In this document: positions 54,529-64,000 of the stretch, one piece after another | Position numbering within the stretch: position 1 is the stretch's first letter | Layout of the letters: every line of letters begins with the position of its first letter | From: Ilex aquifolium | Taxonomy: Eukaryota; Streptophyta; Magnoliopsida; Aquifoliales; Aquifoliaceae | Assembly (NCBI GenBank): GCA_951799425.1 | Contig: OX637409.1 | Location: 8,962,960-9,026,959, forward strand | Reading direction: 5' to 3' | Length of the DNA: 64,000 nucleotides | Translations under genes and position numbers: made by a program | Notes under the pieces: model-generated | The model's database searches: none | The model's input: only the letters and a program-made list of their open reading frames with translations | Told to the model about the DNA's origin: nothing

Positions 54529-57500
54529 TCAATACCTACGAAGTCCTAGAGTTCTAACATGAGCCATATATACATCTCTAGCTATAGGCTTAGTTAGGGG
54601 GTCTGCAACCATCTGAGTTGTAGGTATGTGTTTCAAGATTACTTCTTTTTGTGCAATCACGTCTCTGATGTAATGATATCTTAGATCTATGTGTTTGGTT
54701 CTTCCATGATACTTAGGATCCTTAGCATAAGCTAATGCAGCCATGCTATCACAATGAATTGTCACTGGGCCCAAGGTATTTGTGACAACTCCTAGATGTT
54801 GAAAGAACCTTCTTAACCAAACAACTTCTTGTACAGCAGCAGAACAAGCCACGTATTCTGCTTCCATGGTGGATAAGGATATGCATGATTGTTTTTTACT
54901 ACTCCATGTAATGGCCCCACCATTAAGTAAGAAAGCATATCCTGATGTGGACTTGCGTTCATCTATATCACCACCCCAATCAGCATCACTATAACCAACC
55001 ATTTGTAAATCTGGAGACTGGTAGCATAACATATAATTTGAAGTCCCCTTGAGATATCGCAGTATCCTTTTGACTGCCTTCCAATGAGCTATTCCAGGAT
55101 TTGACTGAAAACGACTAACTAGGCCTACCGCATAGCAAATATCGGGACGGGTACACATCATAGCGTACATTAAGCTACCTACAGCACTGGCATAGGGAAC
55201 ACGAGCCATCCTTCCCTTTTCCTCAGGAGATTTAGGGCACATCTTTAGGCTTAGACTCTCGTCTTTTGCTACAGGAGTGTCTATGGGTTTGCAGTTATGA
55301 ATCTGGAATCGTTCAAGAACCTTCTTAATGTAAGTCTCTTGAGACAACCCAAGAAGTTTCTTAGAACGATCCCTTAGGATCTTAACTCCGAGCACATAAC
55401 TTGCTTCGCCCAAGTCCTTCATCTCAAATGTTGAGGACAACCACTTTTGAGTAGTGATAATCATCTCCTTATTATTTTCAGCCAATAAAATATCGTCAAC
55501 ATACAAAGATAGAATCAAGAAGCTATCTTTAGACCGTTTAACTTACACACAATGGTCTTCATCAATCATCGTAAACTCATTAGAAGTGATAGCTCGATGA
55601 AACCTTAGATACCACTGTCTGGATGACTGCTTCAGGCCATAAATGGATCGTTGGAGTTTACAAACTTTGTTCTCCTGACCCACCACCACAAAGCTCTCAG
55701 GTTGATCCATGTAGATCTCCTCATCCAATTCTCCATTAAGAAATGCAGTTTTAACGTCCATTTGATATAGTTCTAAATCAAAATATGCGACAATAGCTAG
55801 AATCATGCGAATCGAGGCAAACCTTACAGCTGGAGAAAAAGTTTCCTCGTAGTCCACACCCTCTCTCTGGGTGTAACCTTTTGCTACTAGGCGAGCCTTA
55901 TACCTTTCTATGGACTCATTCGCCTTGCGCTTAATTTTGAGAACTCATTTGTTCCCAATGGCCTTGCGCCCAGGCGGAAGGTCAACCAAGTCCCAGACTT
56001 GATTAGCCTTCATTGATTCCATCTCGTCATTCATTGCAGCTATCCACTAATTACAAGCAGGTGATGATAGAGCCTCTTTAATATTTTTAGGTTCGACATC
56101 ATCATATAGTGTAACCATGAAAGCTTCCCCTTCAATCTCAAAACGACGTCGAGGGATGGTTCCACGCTTGTTTCTACGTAACTCTGTGTCGTATGGATCT
56201 ACATCCATTGGAAATGATCCACCATTGAGTATATCGCTCCCACTGTCCCTAGGAGGTGACGAAACTATTTTCTCGATCTCTACTTGGTTAGTTGGTATAT
56301 CTCTCTGGGCATCAACTAACTCATAGAGTTCTATTCCTTTAGACACATCACCTCTGCTAGGGAAATCCTCTTCAAGGAAAATTGCATCCCGTGACTCAAT
56401 TTCAGTTACCCTTCCATCAAGTTGTTTACCTATAAACACATAGCCCTTAGAGTGCTCAGAATAGCGGATGAAGATACACTTCGTCCCTCTAGGACCTAAC
56501 TTCCCATATTTATGAGAAGTATTGTGTACATAAGCCGCTGAACCCCATGGCCGTAAATTATTTAAGTCAGGTTTTATGCCTGTCCATAACTCATATGGGG
56601 TAGAAGGAACTGATTTAGAAGGTACTCGGTTAAGGATATAAGCAGCAGTCAATAAAGCATCTCCCCAATATGAAATCGGAAGATGAGCATGTGCCATCAT
56701 AGACCTAACCATATCAAGCAAGGTGCGATTTCATCTCTCCGCTACACTATTTTGTTGCGGAGTGCCAGGTATTGTCAATTGCCTGATTATTCCTTTTTCT
56801 TCACACAACTCTTTAAACTGTTCAGATAGATACTCGCGACCTCGATCGGTTCTAAGAACCTTAATGTTATTGTCTCGTTGATTCTCAACCTCTTTAATGT
56901 AACATTTGAAGCAATCCAATGCTTCGGACTTGTGAGAAATCAAATAGACATGACCGAAGCGCGTAAAGTCATCTATAAAAGTGATAAAATAGGATGCACC
57001 ATGTCTTGCCTTCACATTCATAGGGCCACATATATCTGAGTGTATTAATTGCAATGGAATAGATGCTCTTTTGACCTTACCAAATGGTTTTCTAGTTGCC
57101 TTACCTGCGAGACAATTTTCACATGTGGGCAAGTTGATTTTAGCGAGTGGGCCCAAAAGTCCCTCTCTAGCTAATCTATTCATTCTGTCTTGCTCAATAT
57201 GACCTAATCTAGCATGCCATCTAATAGAATCAACACTATCCATAGATGTAACATAAGAATAAATTTCATTACTAGAATGATCAATATCTAATACAATAAA
57301 ACCATCTGTGATATAACCAGATCCATAGAATGTAGTTCCCCTATAAATGCCAACCTGCTGGTCTCCAAAACTAAAAATAAAACCTAGTCTCATTAAGCTA
57401 GTAACTGACAACAAATTTCGTCGGATTCCTGGAGCATATAATACATCATGAAGGTATAGAGTGCGCCCGTGTCGCAATTCCAGTTTGTATGTGCCAATCC

Positions 57501-58512
57501 CAAGCACATCTATACTGGTCTCGTTCCCCATGTAAATTCTTTTGCTTCCAGCTGGAACTCGACGGTACTCCACAAATCCGAATTTGTGTCTCGTTATGTG
57601 GTCTGTTGCTCCTGAGTCTACAATCCACGAATTAGGAGAGTAAGCAAAAAAAACTTGACTAGTAACTAAACAGTCAATGCGAGAGACAAAACTAGAGAGT
57701 ACCTTCTTCGGCTCTGTGCATTCACGAGCGAAGTGACCCTTCATGTTGCAGTTATAGCAGACCATGTTGACTTTATTCTTCTTACCAGCTCTTTTACCCC
57801 GTTTGTGCTTGTTATAATTAGAATGACCAGCCCCAGTTTGAGCATCAGACCTATTTCCACAGCGCTTGCGCTTGGACCCAAAGGTCTTGCGCGAGCCAAC
57901 TTTAGTCACATAAGAGCTACTCTTACCTTTGGTAGCCTCTAAGCGCTCAGCCTCAAGCTCAAGGTGACGCGATACACTCTCGAATGTTTTCACACTCTCA
58001 TTATGCGTCATGTTTCGTTTCATATGCTCCCATGATGGTGGAAGGGAGCGAAGTACAGCTTGAACTTGTTGTTCATTGGTCAACACATGACCAGCAGCGC
58101 CTAAATCACGTATCATAGAGGCCATAGCTCTCAGATGTTGTTTCATTGTATGCTCTGGCTTCTTTTGATACGAGTCAAACCTCATGGTCAAACCACGAAG
58201 CCTAACAAGAGAAGTAATACCAAACTTCTCTTTGAGGGCCTTCCACATGGCATGAGCTGTGGTGTAATTCTCGAATTCAAGAATAAGATCATCTTGCATG
58301 CTCGCTTGCATGGTATAGCGCGCAAGTCGATCCTTATTCTGCCAAGACTGGTAATTCTCTTGTTCTTGGCGGGTCTGAGGTCGCTCGGGCTCTGGAAGCA
58401 CAGAGTCAAGGGTATCCAGGACTTGTTGCTCATACAGGACAAATTGAATCTTACGACGCCATATGTCATAGTTATCGCCGTTCAATTTGTCGCCCTTAGT
58501 TAATTCAGCCAC
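54529..58512 (-). pseudogene. Copia gag-pol polyprotein, one frame with four internal stops
   Basis: A single minus-strand frame of about 1328 codons covers the whole polyprotein. In order it has the gag UBN2-like region (residues about 55-200) and a CCHC knuckle (C252, C255, H260, C265). Then come the protease DSGAT (D299), the GAG-pre-integrase WHARLGH and CENCLAGK, the integrase core (HSDICGP, TDRGREY and the Glu of SVAER), RT with [11 protein letters not shown] and YVDD, and RNase H with GYSDADWGG, MEAEYVACS and KHIDLRYHYIRD. Stops are at 56731-56733 (just after the integrase Glu), 56047-56049, 55945-55947 and 55543-55545. No frameshift was found. All catalytic motifs remain. The start at 58512 gives MAELTKGDKLNGDNYDIW, a usual copia N-terminus. 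Confidence 0.92.
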
Positions 58513-59620
58513 TATGCTTTTAGTAGTTATTATGATTTAATCTACATGCAGAGACAATGCGTATGAGATATTAGCACAACACATTCTATAATTTTGCCGC
58601 AAAAAATCTAAATTCAAGTATTAACAACTTTCACAAGTCGCGAGATCGAAAGTTCACTAAGTTCCCAATCATCTCCCGCACCACAGGTGATTATTATTAA
58701 TACTTAATTTAATTAATGCGCAAAATTTCGATTTCCTAATACCGAACAAAATAAAACTCCCACTAGATCTAGTATCTCTAGGCATACTGATCATAACTAA
58801 TTTCATTTCATTCATGTTCTCAATAAAATAAACATGTTATTCTAAATAACCTCAAATATATAGAAATCTATCTAAATAGCATGCTTAACAATAAAATAAA
58901 TGCAATTGTTATATTCAACATACTAATATTACTCTAAATAGAATATTAGTAGGCTAAATAAGTAATCATGCATTTATTTCAATCTTTTAAACAATTAAAA
59001 TTTGAACTCATAAACAATTGTAATAGACCATGATCTATTCTTTTTTTTTTAAACAACAGAGTCATTTGATAAAAGAGAATTACATTAAAATTCATCTTTT
59101 ATTTTAATGCTACTGATCAACTTGAAAAAAAAAACACTATATATCACCACAAGTTTCAATAATGCATATATGACAACAAAAATAATAAGTCAATGATCAC
59201 AAACACAATGGGTCCCACAAATTCATGTGCATTTATAAGAAATCTGTCACCCACAAGTTTCTTCTCAATGCTATACATGCAGTGTTTTATGGCACAAGAA
59301 ACTTCCCAATCTTTAAGAACAGTTCTAATTCCTTACTACTGGACAACGATAATGCTAATGAAAAATAGAACCACATCACACTTTTCCGCTAAACATGAAG
59401 TCTTAATCAATTCATTGTGATTCGGCGATGGGCAGATTCATTAAAATTAACGGTCTTATTTTTTCTTTTCTTTTAACCATGGATCATAATGTCCTAAAAA
59501 TTTCAAGGCACTCGGACACCGTTTGTTCGAGATGCCATTAAAACCCGTTCAAAGCTTTTTCGCAAATAATATTTCTAAACAATTGATTATTAATTCCAAA
59601 GGTACGAGAACACCCTAAAT
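58513..59620. other. 5' leader of the copia element
   Basis: This is 1.1 kb of AT-rich untranslated sequence between the primer site and the gag start. No gene was seen. Confidence 0.6.
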
Positions 59621-59633
59621 GACTCTGATACCA
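59621..59633 (-). other. Primer-binding site of the copia element
   Basis: The minus-strand TGGTATCAGAGTC follows the 5' LTR after one base. It matches the initiator Met-tRNA 3' end, the usual primer of plant copia elements. Confidence 0.9.
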
Positions 59634-59634
59634 A

Positions 59635-60120
59635 TGTAGGAAAACGTATACTTATTGTAGAAGCAAAAGATCAAAGACATACCTTATTCGCTTTAATCCC
59701 AAATATCGTTTGAGGATGTTCTACGTACTTTAGAATCTGAAAATTGTCTTTTCTTCGATTGCTCGAGCAGTATGGAGTTGTTACACAATAGGAATCAACA
59801 TTGAGTTTCCACAGCACAAAAACCTTTTAACGTTATGTAGGGAGAGAGAGAAATAGAGTAGGTATCTTAGATTACTCATCTATTGGATTGTCTTGGGTTT
59901 ATATAGGCAACCAATGAGTGTCATTAAGAGACACATTCTATATGGACATGTCTGTTAATATTTAACAGACATGTATATTGGGTGAATGATACCTTTTGGT
60001 AAAGGATACATCTTGGTAAGGGGTACCTCCAAAAGACATGCCCCTTTGGGCATTCTTTAATTTGGGTCAACCCACCATGGGCGCCCCGGTTCGGGTCCAT
60101 GACCCAACCAATATCTAACA
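59635..60120 (-). repeat. 5' LTR of the copia element
   Basis: This 486-bp LTR pairs with 52925-53410. Differences cluster at 59658-59668 and near 59987-60011. Confidence 0.95.
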
Positions 60121-60420
60121 GTTGATGCAACAGTTGGTCCAAATGGTTCATGCCAAGCAGCAATAGCAGGGAAACAAGATGGAACAGAACTAGGTGCTAT
60201 AATTGGGAATGACTCGGACCCAAATCCCTTAATTGTTGAAGCACTTGCAGCACTATGGGCTCATGTAGAAAACTGGAGTTATGTGACTATTGAAGGGAAC
60301 TCCCAAGCTGTCATTCATGCTGCAGTTCTTACCAATGTCAAGCCTCACTAGACTATTAGTTCTATCATTCAAGACCTCAAGTGTTTGCTGACAGAACACC
60401 AGGAATGGAGAATGAACCAT
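60121..60420 (+). pseudogene. RNase H-like fragment, right part
   Basis: This continues the domain broken at 52924. Read in frame after the duplicated 5 bp it gives ATVGPNG..., GTELGAIIGND, LIVEALAALWA and WSYVTIEGNSQAVIHA, matching the RVT_3-type RNase H fold with its EA-L-AL-A helix and E-D/N-S turn. A stop follows KPH at about 60350, after which the similarity weakens. No RT or endonuclease part is visible upstream, so it was already a fragment or the last exon of a decayed gene. Confidence 0.65.
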
Positions 60421-61559
60421 ACAGATCGATTGACAAATACTCAAAATGAAATACAATGGGAAGCTAGATGGAGATGACATCCCATATGCAATCAGAAATA
60501 AAGTTAATCTAAACAATAGCCCCGCTCTGGATAGCAGGATGAACACCTTTAATTGTTTTGTTTTGTCATCATTTACTTGTTTGTATCTCCTATTTTCAAT
60601 GGCAAAAAAAAAAAAAAAAAACAAACAAACAAACGAGATCGTGGATTAAATTACAATAAGGTTAAAAGTGTCTTTTTACATAAGATATGTCAATTGGCAT
60701 TTACTTTTTTGGTAGGTTCCACTTAATCCATTTATATACAAACAAATAAGAGGTGATATTAAAAAGGAGTGTAATACTGGTATTAATTTTTCTTTAAATA
60801 GATTTAGTATGAATAGCATTTGCCAATACCATAGTTGGATAGAGTTTAGAATAAGGTATATGCATGTGGTTTTATCATTATTTCAATACTTTGTATTACA
60901 GGTTGACACATCTGAAAAATAATGATGCACCAATGCATTCAATTCTATCAAAAATCAAGTTCAACACCATTAATTAAATCTCTGGTTATTGTGGTTTATA
61001 TCGTAATTTCTTACCTAATACCAATTCGACGTGAATTAAGATAATCTCTTAGAGCTGTTTGATAACACCATTTAATACTTAAAATGAATATTTTAAGCAC
61101 TTAATGAATTAAACTCATTTGATAACTTAAAACTCACACTACTTAATATTTTAAGTGGTTCTTAAAAATAAACTAAAATTTTAAGTAGTAAGTTACATAT
61201 TTATCACTTAATGCTGAAAATATTAGTTAGGAAGAATTTTATAAATTCTTTATGATGGACAAATATGCCCTTAATACATTTTATACTCTTAACTTTTAAA
61301 TAAATACCACCATCTACCGCCATCATCATTGTGCCGCAGCCACCACCACCACCATTGTGCCACTATCACAACTACTACTGCTACCATAACTATTGTGTCG
61401 CCGCCACAACCATTGTGTCGCCACCGTTGCCGCCACCACCACAATGATTGTGGTAGAAATAAGGTAGTTGTGGTGAAATGGTTAAAAAGAATGGTAAAAT
61501 TAAATTAATAATTTTCAGACTTCAACTTCTTATACTTGTCAAACAGATTAATTCAATTC
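60421..61559. other. Intergenic; AT-rich repeat words and CCA/CAC simple sequence
   Basis: 61060-61240 is made of repeated ACTTAATATTTTAAG/TTGATAAC words that look like a MITE, but ends were not resolved. 61315-61450 is CCACCA/CCGCCA-rich simple sequence. No gene seen. Confidence 0.4.
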
Positions 61560-62310
61560 TGATGATACCTAAAATAAACCCCAAGCACGAACTCAGGAAA
61601 CGAACTCAGCTCGGGAGGTCAGGTAAGGCATGCAGAGCTCATTCAGCCAGAACTCAGCTCGGGAGGTCAGGTAAGGCACGCAGAGCTCTTCCAGCCAGTG
61701 TTAAAGCTCCCCCAAGCAAGATAATATGGGAAGAGGTGAGGAGACAGCAAGATGATAGCAAACACCTCCGAAGTAATAGCCAAGCTGGAATCAAGGCATA
61801 AAACTCTTAACCAACCAAGATCCTCTCCAGAGATTAAGAAGGATCCCACAATAGCAGGCAAAGATCTCGGGATAAAGTCCATAAAAACCAACCATGTGGA
61901 GTTTAGGTAACTCCTGGATTGAGGGAGAGTAAGGCGGAAAGATCCCTTCATTATAGGAAGTAAATCGGGTTAGAGGTAAGCAAGAGGCTATAAGAGCAGG
62001 GTAAGCCTCCATTGAGAGGGAGAGATACATATAGATAACAGAGCCAAGAAGAACCCTAATTTTCCCCACATTGCACTGTAACACACCCAACGCAATCAAT
62101 AAGAAAATAGGAGCAAGAGTCTCCATTGAAGAGTGGACTAGCCGAGCTCCCAAGCCGGTGAACCACTGTAATTTCATTGTCTTCATTTCCCTTTCCTCAA
62201 TTTCCCTAAGCACTTACTAGTATTTTACATGAGCCTTGTAGCTCAGACACCACATTTGTTTTCACGCACATCAATACCCTCTGCTCATCTTCGTTAGATT
62301 GACACCATCA
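61560..62310 (+). repeat. 5' LTR of gypsy element 3
   Basis: The 751-bp LTR is bounded by TGATG and CATCA, the same inverted ends as element 2. A near-perfect tandem of about 42 bp (ACTCAGCTCGGGAGGTCAGG, starting at about 61602 and 61650) lies near its start. A TATA-like ctataagag is at about 61988. The left border is inferred from the inverted ends only, because the 3' LTR is not in the window. Confidence 0.7.
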
Positions 62311-62311
62311 G

Positions 62312-62331
62312 TTTGGCGCCGTCTGTGGGAA
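62312..62331 (+). other. Primer-binding site of gypsy element 3
   Basis: TTTGGCGCCGTCTGTGGGAA lies one base after the LTR. The core is the same as in elements 1 and 2. Confidence 0.8.
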
Positions 62332-62405
62332 GGATAGTTCTTGTTGCAAGTATACTGATCTTTCAGTAATTGATGGTCTCGACATGTAATACGAGCAAAA
62401 ATTAG

Positions 62406-64000
62406 ATGAATCTCTCAAGGATGCAGAACCTACAAGAGGTCACTAGTGGGAGGCAACCGGAAAACCTTCACGATTTCGTACCCCCCGCTGAGGACGACCC
62501 GCCTGCAGTGGATCCTCCCGCCAATAATGAACTATACGCCCTTCGTCTAGTCAATCAACGTTTACTTCAACAAAACGAGGAGGTCATGAAGCTCTTACGA
62601 GGCCCTCAGCAGGCGCAACCAGCCCAGCAAGGCCGGAATGACCTTCCTCGAAGGGAACGGCAATACCCTGATCCCCTCAGGGAAGCGAACGAAGGAGGGG
62701 AGAGCAGTCAGGGACCCCAACAGCCACCTAGGAGGGGGGTTAATGAAGAAGCACAAAGCCAAAACGAAGGGCTGGAGAGGAATGATTTCCTTCCTTTCCA
62801 ACAGGAGAGAATGAAACAGTATTGGGAGCACCGCTTCAAGGACATCCAGCAAGAGCTCAGCCACATAAGAGAGGCAGTAAAGGTCAAGACCCCAGTAACA
62901 ATGGATGCCTTGGTGCAACAAACTGAATCCCCATTCACTCCCGGGGTACTGCATTTTCCCCTTCCTCCGAAGTTCAGAGTACCTCAGATAGAGGTTTTCG
63001 ATGTGACAAAAGACCCCGTGGATCACCTCAACACCTATAAAAACCAAATGGAGGTGCACGGGTATCAGGATCCTGTGCGGTTTAGGGTCTTCGCCATCAC
63101 CCTGAAGGGGTCAGCCTTAGCATGGTTCAATAGGCTCCCCCCCAGCTTCGATCTCTTCTTTCAAAGAACTCTTCATTTTATTTGTGTCTCACTTCATCGG
63201 AGCTCGGATCTACAGGAAACCGAGCTATTACTTATTAAATATAAAGCAGAGGCCCGATGAGAACCTGCGATCTTATGTACAGAGGTTCAATTCAGAATCT
63301 CTGAAGGTAGATATCCCGGATGAAAAGTTTGACATTACTGTTTTCATTGCAGGATTGGGAATGCAGTCAAAGGATCTAATGTTCTCTATATCAAAGAACC
63401 CTCAAGCAAGCATGGCTGAGGTGTTAGCCAAGGCAAAAAAGTACATAAATGGTGAAGAAGCACTCATTTCCAAGGTGGGGAGTGCATCCTCACGAAAGGA
63501 GAAGGAAAAAGAAGAGAAGAAAAGGGACCGAAGTCCCAGAAAAGAAAAAGGACGAGAAAGATCTCCAAGGAGGGATAGAGATCGCTCCCCGAAGAGAAGA
63601 GGAAATGTTAGAGACCGCTTGGGCCCCATGCAGCCTGAGCTACAGCCTAGATACGGACCTCAACAATTCACCCCGCTCACCGCCGCTGTATCCCAAGTCC
63701 TGTATGAGGTCCAAACTGAGAAGTTCATAAGGTGGCCACCTCGGATGAAGGCGGATCCAGCAAAGAGAGACCCCACAAAGTATTGTGACTACCACAGGGA
63801 TCATGGCCACCATACCGATGACTGCATCCAATTAAAGAAGGAGATCGAGTTCTTAATTCAACGAGGACAGTTGCGTCGCTTTGTGGCCCACAACAACAAG
63901 AATCGAGCTCTTCCTCTGCCGCCACCTCAACAGCAAGCACCTGCGCCACATCAGCAGCCCCTAGGAGAGATCAGAGTAATATTTGGAGGATTTGCGGGAG
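62406..64000 (+). pseudogene. Gag (and start of pol) of gypsy element 3, one frameshift
   Basis: The start is at 62406 (MNLSRMQNLQEV). The frame has a Gln/Pro-rich N-terminus and then PKFRVPQIEVFDVTKDPVDHLNTYK and ITLKGSALAWFNRLPP, the retrotrans_gag core. A one-base shift near 63150-63165 moves coding to another frame, which stays open to the window end. That frame carries VSHFIGARIYRKPSYYLL, NLRSYVQRFNSESL, SMAEVLAKAKKYINGEEAL, a long Lys/Arg/Glu/Ser stretch (about 63480-63620) and the finger-like YCDYHRDHGHHTDDCIQLKK. Apart from this shift the gag is well preserved. Its order of motifs matches the gag remnants of elements 1 and 2. Confidence 0.82.

Larger units (their letters stand above)
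52925..60120 (-). mobile_element. Full-length Ty1/copia retrotransposon
   Basis: The 7196-bp element has two 486-bp LTRs (52925-53410 and 59635-60120) and a perfect 5-bp duplication, gttga (52920-52924 and 60121-60125). Read on the minus strand the LTRs start TGTTAGATATTGG and end CGTTTTCCTACA. A Met-tRNA-type primer site follows the 5' LTR, and an AGTGGGAGA purine tract precedes the 3' LTR. By eye the LTRs differ at about 11 positions (roughly 98% identity), which makes this the youngest datable insertion here. One continuous gag-pol frame is present but interrupted by four stop codons. Confidence 0.95.
61560..64000 (+). mobile_element. Ty3/gypsy element 3, Tat type, 5' part (truncated by window end)
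   Basis: It consists of a 5' LTR, a primer-binding site and gag on the plus strand. The rest lies beyond the window. The primer site and gag motifs match those of elements 1 and 2. Confidence 0.8.

Noticed and set aside
56117-58503. Plus-strand frames opposite the copia polyprotein
   Set aside because: Antisense shadows of the conserved polyprotein frame.

Overview
The window is nuclear DNA from a flowering plant, probably a dicot. It holds two plausible host genes in a sea of nested transposable elements: Ty3/gypsy and Ty1/copia LTR retrotransposons, solo LTRs, Mutator-like (MULE) and hAT-like DNA elements, and a tRNA-derived SINE. The species cannot be named from the sequence. The host genes are an intronless EXO70B1-type exocyst subunit (33545-35416, minus) and a short DUF4228/PADRE-type protein with an N-myristoylation signal (16004-16450, minus).

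Layout. 0.9-10 kb: a decayed autonomous MULE. Its transposase reads leftward (PB1-like N-terminus, DNA-binding domain, D-D-E catalytic core, SWIM zinc finger). A second gene reads rightward and has a coiled coil and a Ulp1/C48 peptidase relic. Two ~2.2-kb solo LTRs (3913-6093 and 7372-9583) split the transposase. 12-15 kb: small non-autonomous DNA elements, one with a perfect 8-bp target duplication. 16-16.6 kb: the DUF4228 gene and a TATA box. 17.8-29.5 kb: an 11.8-kb decayed Ty3/gypsy element of Tat type (minus), with primer site, gag, protease, RT, two RNase H domains, integrase, ~84-bp tandem repeats and an antisense ORF with its own TATA box. A third ~2.1-kb solo LTR is nested in it. 29.6-38.6 kb: a gene island with a SINE, EXO70B1 and a 1.9-kb MULE-like element about 0.6 kb upstream of EXO70B1. 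38.6-39.4 kb: a solo LTR related to the 17.8-29.5 kb element. 39.7-45.3 kb: a gag-only gypsy element (minus), one LTR of which carries a hAT-like insert. 47.2-51.0 kb: a non-autonomous MULE with ~600-bp inverted repeats and a perfect 9-bp duplication. 52.9-60.1 kb: a full-length, relatively young copia element (two 486-bp LTRs, perfect TSD) inserted in an older RNase H-like coding fragment. 61.6 kb to the end: the 5' LTR, primer site and gag of a third Tat-type gypsy element, cut by the window edge.

The regions do not form an operon or a pathway. What links them is insertion history. Exact target-site duplications order several of the nested insertions, and the three gypsy elements share one class of primer-binding site. 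Element boundaries were read by eye from TG..CA ends, inverted repeats and matching flanks. No database search was possible, so family names rest on motif recognition.
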